A stretch of 5,336 nt of DNA from Bacteroidota bacterium. GTDB taxonomy: Bacteria; Bacteroidota; Bacteroidia; Flavobacteriales; Flavobacteriaceae. Positions 1-5,336 of this stretch are shown in pieces. The notes beneath the pieces are model-generated. The model made no database searches. It had not been told where the DNA came from and saw only the letters and a program-made list of their open reading frames with translations. A program made the translations under genes and the position numbers. The DNA lies in assembly GCA_006227965.1 (NCBI GenBank), contig SBFL01000369.1, positions 1 through 5,336 on the forward strand, given 5' to 3'. Numbering within the stretch: the stretch's first letter is position 1; each line of letters starts with the position of its first letter.

Positions 1-1824
1 CAGCAGGCGGAGAACTTCCGCAAGATGCTGCTGACCCTGCACGATGATGTCCGGGTGATCATCATCAAGATCGCAGACCGGTACCACAACCTGCTGACCA
101 TGGATTCCATGGCTGAGCACAAGCAGGTGAAAATCGCCTCGGAAACCCTGTATATCTACGCTCCCCTTGCCCATCGGATCGGGCTCTACAACATAAAGAC
201 GGAACTGGAAGACCTGAGCCTTAAATATACTGAACCCGAGGTCTACCGGGATATTCAGAGCAAAATTGAAGACAGCAAGGAGGATCAGGAAAAATACATC
301 TCGGATTTCTCGGATGTCATACGGGATTCCCTTGACAAGGAAGGACTCAACTACCACATTAAGGGACGGATGAAATCCATCTTTTCCATCCGGCGTAAAA
401 TGCAGACCCAAAATGTCTCCTTCGAAGAGATCTACGACAAGTTTGCCATCCGGATCATTTACAAATCGGACCCGAAGAACGAAAAGTTCCTGGCCTGGAA
501 GATTTACTCCATCGTAACAGACCACTTCACACCCAATCCGGTAAGGCTCCGGGACTGGATTTCCTCCCCAAAGAGCACCGGTTATGAGGCGTTGCATATC
601 ACAGTCATGGGACCGAAGGGGCGCTGGGTGGAAGTTCAGATCCGAAGCGAGCGGATGCATGAAATCGCCGAGAAGGGATACGCTGCCCATTTCAAATACA
701 AGCATGGGGATCATAAGGAACAGGGCATCGAACAATGGCTGAACCGCCTGCAGGAGGCTCTTGAGGGCTCCAATGGAAGTGCCGTGGATTTTGTGGAGGA
801 ATTCAAGCTGAACCTCTACTCCAAGGAAATTTTCGTATTTACCCCCAACGGGGAGCTCAAATCCCTGCCAAAAGGGGCCACCCCCCTTGATTTCGCTTTT
901 AACATTCACACGGAGGTTGGAATGCATACCCGGGGGGCAAAAGTGAATGGTAAACTGGTACCTCTTGGTACCACCCTCCGAAGCGGTGATCAGGTAGAGA
1001 TCATTACCTCGGACAATGCCAAGCCCAATCAAAACTGGCTCGATTACGCCACCACCGCCCGCGCACGGTCCAAAATCCGGTCTTCCCTGAAGGAAGAAAA
1101 AAAGGAGGTTGCGGAGGAAGGAAAGGAAATCCTCAGGCGGAAGCTCAAATCACTCAAGATTACTCTCAATGAGGATGTGATCAACAAGATGGTGATCTAT
1201 TTCAAGCTTAAAACCAGCCTGGATCTCTTTTACCGCATTGGGAACGGGGCCATCGACAACCAGCAGATCAGGGATTTTGCGGCTTCCTATAACAACGCCT
1301 TTATAAAGTTTTTCAAAAACCGGATCCGCAAGAAACCCGCACCAGAGGGCATTGACCGGGAGGAAATCACCTCCAGCTATGACATGCTCGTATTCGGTAA
1401 GGAGGAGGAAAAACTGAGTTACACACTGGCCAATTGCTGCAACCCGATTCCAGGCGATAACGTCTTCGGTTTTGTAACGATCAATGACGGGATCAAGGTA
1501 CATAAGAAGGATTGCCCCAACGCCATCTCCCTGCAGTCGAAGTACGCCTATCGCATTATTAGCGCCAAATGGATCGACTCCACACAGGAGGAATTCACGG
1601 CGGAAATCCAGATGAGCGGGATCGACAACCTGGGCCTGATCAATGCCATTACCGATATCATCTCCGATGAGATGCACGTGAACATGCGAAACATCAATTT
1701 CAACACGGATGGGGGCACTTTTTCAGGGCGCATCAAGTTGGTGGTCAAAAACAAGACCATCCTCAAGAAACTGATGGAAAACCTGAGGCAGATCAACGGA
1801 ATTGATAAAGTGGTTCGGATCTGA
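1..1824 (+). CDS. rel: Bifunctional (p)ppGpp synthetase/hydrolase, RelA/SpoT family (5' partial)
   Basis: Makes (p)ppGpp from ATP and GDP/GTP and hydrolyses it, the cytoplasmic core of the stringent response. The reading frame is open from base 1 (QQAENFRKMLL...), so the first ATG at 25 is internal; 607 residues are present and roughly 130 N-terminal residues (first part of the HD hydrolase domain with its His and HD metal ligands) lie upstream. Visible in order: the end of the HD domain with IADRYHN (Asp at 76-78, Asn at 88-90, matching the conserved ADRxHN); the synthetase domain with GRMKSIFSIRRKM near 370, RLRD at 544-555, GYEALH at 580-597 and EVQIR at 631-645 holding the catalytic Glu; a TGS domain at about 826-1008 with FNIHTEVG; a zinc-finger-like region with CC at 1435-1440 and HKKDC at 1501-1515; and a C-terminal ACT domain from about 1594. 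The basic RxKD-like motif favours a bifunctional Rel over a RelA-type synthetase (ExDD). The TGA stop is at 1822-1824. Confidence 0.96.
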   Translation, partial: QQAENFRKMLLTLHDDVRVIIIKIADRYHNLLTMDSMAEHKQVKIASETLYIYAPLAHRIGLYNIKTELEDLSLKYTEPEVYRDIQSKIEDSKEDQEKYISDFSDVIRDSLDKEGLNYHIKGRMKSIFSIRRKMQTQNVSFEEIYDKFAIRIIYKSDPKNEKFLAWKIYSIVTDHFTPNPVRLRDWISSPKSTGYEALHITVMGPKGRWVEVQIRSERMHEIAEKGYAAHFKYKHGDHKEQGIEQWLNRLQEALEGSNGSAVDFVEEFKLNLYSKEIFVFTPNGELKSLPKGATPLDFAFNIHTEVGMHTRGAKVNGKLVPLGTTLRSGDQVEIITSDNAKPNQNWLDYATTARARSKIRSSLKEEKKEVAEEGKEILRRKLKSLKITLNEDVINKMVIYFKLKTSLDLFYRIGNGAIDNQQIRDFAASYNNAFIKFFKNRIRKKPAPEGIDREEITSSYDMLVFGKEEEKLSYTLANCCNPIPGDNVFGFVTINDGIKVHKKDCPNAISLQSKYAYRIISAKWIDSTQEEFTAEIQMSGIDNLGLINAITDIISDEMHVNMRNINFNTDGGTFSGRIKLVVKNKTILKKLMENLRQINGIDKVVRI

Positions 1825-1853
1825 GGCCGGTCACCGGCCAAATTCAGGGTCCG
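1816..1853 (+). terminator. Imperfect nested hairpin at the rel stop; possible terminator
   Basis: A perfect inverted repeat, GGCCGG-TCA-CCGGCC (1825-1839), starts at the base after the rel stop codon. It extends outward with interruptions: CTGA (1821-1824) pairs with TCAG (1844-1847) across an AAAT bulge, and CGGA (1816-1819) pairs with TCCG (1850-1853) across a T/GG internal loop, giving 14 possible pairs. No T-run follows directly; the nearest is seven Ts at 1870-1876, 17 bases on. It could end rel transcription, protect the 3' end, or act as an operator upstream of fur. The pairing is seen; the role is inferred. Confidence 0.4.
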
Positions 1854-1881
1854 ATTTATCCCCTATTCCTTTTTTTAACCC

Positions 1882-1889
1882 TATTTTTG
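1882..1889 (+). promoter_or_regulatory. Bacteroidota-type -7 element upstream of fur
   Basis: TATTTTTG matches the Bacteroidota sigma-A -7 consensus TAnnTTTG exactly and lies 24 bases before the fur ATG, which predicts a transcription start near 1896 and a leader of about 18 bases. No good -33 TTG is visible; TTTA at 1855-1858 sits at the right distance but is a weak match. No Shine-Dalgarno sequence precedes the fur ATG, which is usual in this phylum. It probably drives fur and purA together. Confidence 0.5.
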
Positions 1890-1913
1890 TAGGCGGATTG
1901 CAGTCAGAATTCC

Positions 1914-2366
1914 ATGAACCGAAAAGATCAGGAAATCGTAAAAAACGTGTTTACCACCTTTCTGGAGGAAAAAGGCCACCGGAAAACCCCGGAACGGTAC
2001 GCAATTCTGCAGGAAATCTATGACAGTGACGATCATTTTGACATAGAATCCCTCTATATCAACATGAAAAACAAGAATTACCGGGTCAGCCGGGCCACGC
2101 TGTACAACACCATCGAATTGCTATTGGAATGCAAACTGGTGCGCAAACACCAGTTCGGAAAGAACCAGGCCCAGTACGAGAAATCGTACTTTGACCGGCA
2201 GCACGATCACGTCATCCTGACTGATACCGGAGAGGTGGTGGAGTTCTGCGATCCCAGGATCGAATCCATAAAGAAAACCATTGAGGAGGTTTTCGACATC
2301 GAGATTAACAATCACTCGCTTTACTTTTACGGCACCCGTAAAAACAAAGAGAAAGCCAAAGACTAA
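1914..2366 (+). CDS. fur: Fur-family metal-responsive transcriptional regulator
   Basis: A 150-residue cytoplasmic DNA-binding regulator of the Fur superfamily, the usual length. The N-terminal winged helix spans about residues 8-82: [10 protein letters not shown] (23-32), HFDIESLY (41-48) and the recognition-helix region [16 protein letters not shown] (57-72). The C-terminal dimerisation and metal domain follows: QHDH (96-99), [11 protein letters not shown] (107-117) and NHSLYFYG (133-140), the last closely like NHSLYLYG of E. coli Fur. Likely regulatory-site ligands are His41, His97, His99 and Glu110. Glu at 110, where PerR has Asp, favours a Fur-type sensor of iron or another metal over a peroxide sensor. 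The CxxC pair that normally follows HDH is replaced by LTDTG and there is no C-terminal cysteine pair, so the structural zinc site is absent. The start is the first ATG after the spacer. Which metal and which targets cannot be told from sequence. Confidence 0.93.
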   Translation: MNRKDQEIVKNVFTTFLEEKGHRKTPERYAILQEIYDSDDHFDIESLYINMKNKNYRVSRATLYNTIELLLECKLVRKHQFGKNQAQYEKSYFDRQHDHVILTDTGEVVEFCDPRIESIKKTIEEVFDIEINNHSLYFYGTRKNKEKAKD

Positions 2367-2378
2367 TCCAGCCATACC

Positions 2379-3650
2379 ATGCGTGTAGATTTGCTGCTCG
2401 GGCTCCAGTGGGGGGACGAGGGAAAAGGAAAAATTGTTGACGTCCTCACGAAGGATTACGATATCATAGCGCGGTTCCAGGGGGGGCCCAATGCCGGGCA
2501 TACCCTGGAATTCGACGGGATCAAGCATGTCCTGCACACCATCCCTTCGGGTATCTTCCACGAAAATGCCACCAATGTGGTGGGCAATGGCGTGGTGATC
2601 GACCCGGTTATCTTCCAAAAGGAGCTCCAGCAACTGGGCCGCTTTGACATCGACTTCCGGAAAAGCCTGCTGATCTCGCGAAAAGCCCACCTGATCCTGC
2701 CCACCCACCGGTTACTGGATGCCGCCTCCGAAGCCGCCAAGGGAAAAGCGAAAATAGGAAGCACCCTGAAGGGGATCGGCCCTGCCTATATGGATAAAAC
2801 CGGGAGGAACGGACTTCGCGTTGGCGACCTGGAACTACCGGACTGGAAAGCTAAATACAGGTCCCTGGCCGACAAGCACCAGGCGATGATCGATTTTTAC
2901 AATGTGGACATTCAATACGATCTGAAGGAACTGGAAGCCGACTTTTTCAAGGCGATAGAACGCCTTCAGGATCTGGCCTTTATAGATAGTGAGGAATACC
3001 TCTACCAGGCCCTGAAGTCCGGGAAAAAAATCCTTGCTGAGGGCGCCCAGGGCTCCCTGCTGGATATCGACTTCGGGACCTACCCCTTTGTCACCTCCTC
3101 CAACACCACGGCAGCCGGTGCCTGTACCGGCCTTGGGATTGCTCCTGGAAGCATACAGGAAGTATTCGGGATCTTTAAGGCCTATACGACCCGGGTGGGA
3201 AGCGGCCCCTTCCCCACAGAGCTCTTTGACGAGGATGGGGAGACCATGGGGCGGGTCGGCAATGAATTTGGCGCCACCACCGGACGGCCCCGTCGCTGTG
3301 GCTGGCTGGACCTGGTTGCCCTGAAGTACGCCGTTCGGATCAACGGGGTAACCCGATTGATGATGATGAAAGCGGACGTGCTCAGCGGCTTTGAAACCAT
3401 CAAAGTTTGTACGGCTTACCACTACCAGGGGAAACAGATCTCACACCTGCCCTACTCCATCGAAGCGCACTACCTGACTCCCGTATACCGGGAAATGGCC
3501 GGCTGGAAAGAAGACCTCACCGGGATGACAAAAGCCTCTGAGCTGCCGAAAGAACTCCGGGCATACATCAGCTTTCTGGAAGAAGAACTGGAAGTTCCGA
3601 TCAGCATCGTTTCTGTAGGCCCGGACCGCACCCAGACCATCCACCGGTAG
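2379..3650 (+). CDS. purA: Adenylosuccinate synthetase
   Basis: Catalyses GTP + IMP + aspartate to adenylosuccinate, the first committed step from IMP to AMP; a cytoplasmic homodimer in known members. Complete at 423 residues (E. coli about 432). Residue numbers match the E. coli enzyme well: QWGDEGKGK (10-18) with catalytic Asp13, GGPNAGHT (35-42) with catalytic His41, the GIGPAYMDKTGR signature (132-143) with the IMP contacts Thr129 and Arg143, GAQG with Gln224, Thr239, GSGPFPTE, TGRPRRCGW with Arg303 and Arg305, the guanine-binding MKAD (Lys331, Asp333; usually TKLD), and the C-terminal SVGPDRTQTI. All key residues are intact, so it should be active. The ATG lies 12 bases after the fur stop with no separate promoter and no Shine-Dalgarno sequence, which suggests co-transcription with fur. 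MRVDLLLGLQWGDEGKGK from the first codon supports this start. The stop is TAG. Confidence 0.98.
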   Translation: MRVDLLLGLQWGDEGKGKIVDVLTKDYDIIARFQGGPNAGHTLEFDGIKHVLHTIPSGIFHENATNVVGNGVVIDPVIFQKELQQLGRFDIDFRKSLLISRKAHLILPTHRLLDAASEAAKGKAKIGSTLKGIGPAYMDKTGRNGLRVGDLELPDWKAKYRSLADKHQAMIDFYNVDIQYDLKELEADFFKAIERLQDLAFIDSEEYLYQALKSGKKILAEGAQGSLLDIDFGTYPFVTSSNTTAAGACTGLGIAPGSIQEVFGIFKAYTTRVGSGPFPTELFDEDGETMGRVGNEFGATTGRPRRCGWLDLVALKYAVRINGVTRLMMMKADVLSGFETIKVCTAYHYQGKQISHLPYSIEAHYLTPVYREMAGWKEDLTGMTKASELPKELRAYISFLEEELEVPISIVSVGPDRTQTIHR

Positions 3651-3691
3651 GCCATCAATCCTTCAGAGAGAGGGGAGGGAATAAAATATGC

Positions 3692-3699
3692 TATTTTTG
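3692..3699 (+). promoter_or_regulatory. Bacteroidota-type -7 element upstream of the OstA-like gene
   Basis: TATTTTTG, again an exact TAnnTTTG, in the 63-base gap after purA. It is identical to the box before fur, including the preceding C. It predicts a transcription start near 3706 and a very short leader of about 8 bases before the GTG start at 3714. No TTG is visible at the -33 position; the upstream stretch is purine-rich instead. The element suggests that the OstA-like gene has its own promoter in addition to any read-through from purA. Confidence 0.5.
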
Positions 3700-3713
3700 G
3701 ATAAACTTTTCAG

Positions 3714-5336
3714 GTGAGACGGCTGCTTCTATTTCTCGGAATATGCGTGTTGCTTCCCGGCCTTTCCGCCCAGCAGGAGGGTGAAAAGAAAATCAACATT
3801 GTCTACGGGGGAAGTTTCACCAAGGATGAAACCCTGCGCCCGGGAGCTTCGATTTTCTCCAAGGACCAGCGACAGGTGCAATTCGAGCACCAGGGGGCAG
3901 ATCTCTGGTGCGACTACGCACTGCTCTACCAGAAGGAAAACCGTCTGGAGGCTATCGGGAATGTGAGGCTTAAACAGGGAGATTCGGTCCTGATGTTAAG
4001 CGGGTTCATAGAATACGACGGAAACCTCAAGCTGGCCAAGGCGTATGAACAGGTCCGACTGACCAACCAGAGCATGACCCTCACCACGGACACACTGTAC
4101 TTTGACCGGGAACGGCAGGAATCCTATTACCGCCACCATGGTAAAATAGTGGATTCAGTCAATACCCTCACCAGCCGGGTGGGGCGGTACTACATGACCT
4201 CCAAGAAATACCAGTTCCAGGATAGCGTTCATATCAAAAATCCGGACTACACCATGGAATCCACCCGGCTGGATTACTACACCAACTCAAAGAATGCGTA
4301 TATGTACGGGCCTTCCACCATTACAGGCTCAAATTACGAGCTGTATTGTGAACGGGGGTTTTACGATACACGGGCAGAACAGGGTTATGGGATCAAAAAC
4401 ACGGAAATCCATTACAGCAACCGGATCATCGAGGGGGATAGCGTCTATTTTGACAAGTCACGGGGGTTTGCTTCGGCTACCAACAATATCAAGGTTACCG
4501 ATACCATCAACAAGGGGATCATAAGGGCCCATTACGCCGAGGTACACCGGGAACAGGACTCCCTGTTCGCCACCCGGCGCGCCGTGTCCATCAGTCTGGT
4601 GGAACGGGATTCCCTCTACATGCACGGAGATACCCTCATGGTAACCGGGGAACCGGATGCCCGGATTCTAAGGGCGTTCCGAAATGCCAAATTCTTCAAG
4701 ACCGACATGCGCGGTAAATGCGACAGCATCCATTTTGAAGAGCGCACAGGAGTAACCCAGCTGGTCCGCAATCCGGTTCTGTGGAACCTGGAGAACCAGA
4801 TGACCGGGGACAGTATCCACCTGATCAGCGATATGGAAACCGATAAACTGGACTCCCTAAAGGTCTTGGGTAATGCCTTTATCATTTCCGAGGATACAGT
4901 GGGACACCGGGGCTACAACCAGGCCAAGGGAAAGGACCTGTTCGGGAAATTCATCGAAAACGAATTGAAACTGGTGGACCTTGTCAAAAACACGGAGGTC
5001 ATCTATTTTATGTACAGCGACGACGGGGACTTGATCGGCATCAACAAGACCATATGCAGCAAGATCCGCCTGAAGTTGGACCAGAGTGATATTGAGGAAA
5101 TCAATTTCTACACCAATCCGGACGGGGACCTTTTTCCCGAGAAGGACCTGCCGGAAAGCAGCCGGATACTCCAGGGATTCGTCTGGAGGGGGGACGAACG
5201 GATCCGATCCAAAGATGAAATTTTCGATGCGGATGATAACAACCTGATCCTTCCCGTAATTCGCGGGATCACCGAACCCATCGACAAGGAGGACCAAAAT
5301 GTGGAAGACCTCCCGGACGGGCCTGCCAGCCCCCTG
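3714..5336 (+). CDS. OstA/LptA-like LPS transport protein (3' partial)
   Basis: An exported protein of the OstA/LptA-like family found in Bacteroidota, likely part of the periplasmic bridge carrying LPS to the outer membrane. The frame is open for 541 codons to the window end with no stop. Start: an in-frame TAA at 3702-3704 leaves GTG at 3714 as the best start; the first in-frame ATG (3993) would remove the export signal. Residues 1-19 form a typical signal peptide (Arg-Arg, then a LLLFLGICVLL core, ending LSA before QQ); no lipobox is seen. The OstA-type region begins near residue 27, with GNVRL (82-86) then QGDS, and a DSxxF/DTLYFD-type motif recurs with Asp near residues 90, 126, 170, 242, 299, 337 and 366, as expected for repeated beta strands of the LPS-binding jellyroll. 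The acidic, repeat-poor tail after about 420 is not recognised. It is much longer than E. coli LptA (about 185 residues). Family fairly sure; exact Lpt role inferred. Confidence 0.85.
   Translation, partial: MRRLLLFLGICVLLPGLSAQQEGEKKINIVYGGSFTKDETLRPGASIFSKDQRQVQFEHQGADLWCDYALLYQKENRLEAIGNVRLKQGDSVLMLSGFIEYDGNLKLAKAYEQVRLTNQSMTLTTDTLYFDRERQESYYRHHGKIVDSVNTLTSRVGRYYMTSKKYQFQDSVHIKNPDYTMESTRLDYYTNSKNAYMYGPSTITGSNYELYCERGFYDTRAEQGYGIKNTEIHYSNRIIEGDSVYFDKSRGFASATNNIKVTDTINKGIIRAHYAEVHREQDSLFATRRAVSISLVERDSLYMHGDTLMVTGEPDARILRAFRNAKFFKTDMRGKCDSIHFEERTGVTQLVRNPVLWNLENQMTGDSIHLISDMETDKLDSLKVLGNAFIISEDTVGHRGYNQAKGKDLFGKFIENELKLVDLVKNTEVIYFMYSDDGDLIGINKTICSKIRLKLDQSDIEEINFYTNPDGDLFPEKDLPESSRILQGFVWRGDERIRSKDEIFDADDNNLILPVIRGITEPIDKEDQNVEDLPDGPASPL

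Noticed and set aside
1150..1677. Minus-strand open frame (175 codons) opposite the rel C-terminal region
   Set aside because: It is a shadow of the rel zinc-finger and ACT region, with no family resemblance.
1802..2023. Short + strand frame overlapping the end of rel and the start of fur
   Set aside because: It is out of frame with both genes, and its product is low-complexity with no recognisable motif.
2386..2393. TAGATTTG, a match to TAnnTTTG at the purA start
   Set aside because: It lies inside the purA coding sequence just after the ATG and encodes conserved N-terminal residues; a start site from it would fall downstream of the only sensible start codon.
2121..2708. Minus-strand open frame (195 codons) spanning the fur-purA junction
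   Set aside because: It overlaps two clearly real + strand genes and shows no domain or promoter of its own.
2835..3422. Long minus-strand open frame (195 codons) opposite purA
   Set aside because: The opposite strand encodes PurA with all catalytic residues; the antisense product has no recognisable domain. Long antisense frames are common opposite GC-rich codons.
3671..3680. Purine-rich AGGGGAGGGA resembling a Shine-Dalgarno sequence
   Set aside because: It is more than 30 bases from the GTG start and upstream of the predicted transcription start, so it cannot serve as the ribosome binding site.
4857..5297. Minus-strand open frame (146 codons) near the window end
   Set aside because: The + strand carries the continuous OstA-like frame with its signal peptide and repeats through this whole region.

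Overview
The window reads as chromosomal housekeeping DNA from a member of the Bacteroidota, most likely a marine Flavobacteriaceae. Evidence is the style of the proteins (a long Rel with the GYEALH synthetase motif, a cysteine-poor Fur, an OstA-like LPS transport protein), the lack of Shine-Dalgarno sequences before starts, and two copies of the Bacteroidota -7 promoter element TAnnTTTG. The fairly GC-rich codon use for that family makes a Robiginitalea-like genome plausible, but that is only an inference.

Layout, all on the + strand: (1) positions 1-1824, the C-terminal four fifths of a bifunctional (p)ppGpp synthetase/hydrolase (Rel/SpoT), cut by the window start; (2) 1825-1913, a spacer with an imperfect hairpin straddling the rel stop, a T-tract and a TATTTTTG promoter element; (3) 1914-2366, a Fur-family metal-responsive regulator without the usual zinc cysteines; (4) 2379-3650, full-length adenylosuccinate synthetase PurA, 12 bases after fur and probably co-transcribed with it; (5) 3651-3713, a spacer with a second TATTTTTG element; (6) 3714 to the window end, an exported OstA/LptA-like protein starting at GTG with a clear signal peptide, cut by the window end.

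Functionally, Rel consumes GTP/GDP to make (p)ppGpp, and PurA uses GTP to commit IMP to AMP synthesis and is a known (p)ppGpp target in other bacteria, so the stringent-response and purine genes are related. Fur adds metal-responsive regulation, and the OstA-like protein belongs to outer-membrane LPS transport. I see no mobile element, tRNA, rRNA, CRISPR array or anything that looks like a new system. The points worth a second look are small: the nested hairpin after rel, the metal-site pattern of Fur, the RLRD variant in Rel, the paired promoter boxes, and the repeat architecture of the OstA-like protein.
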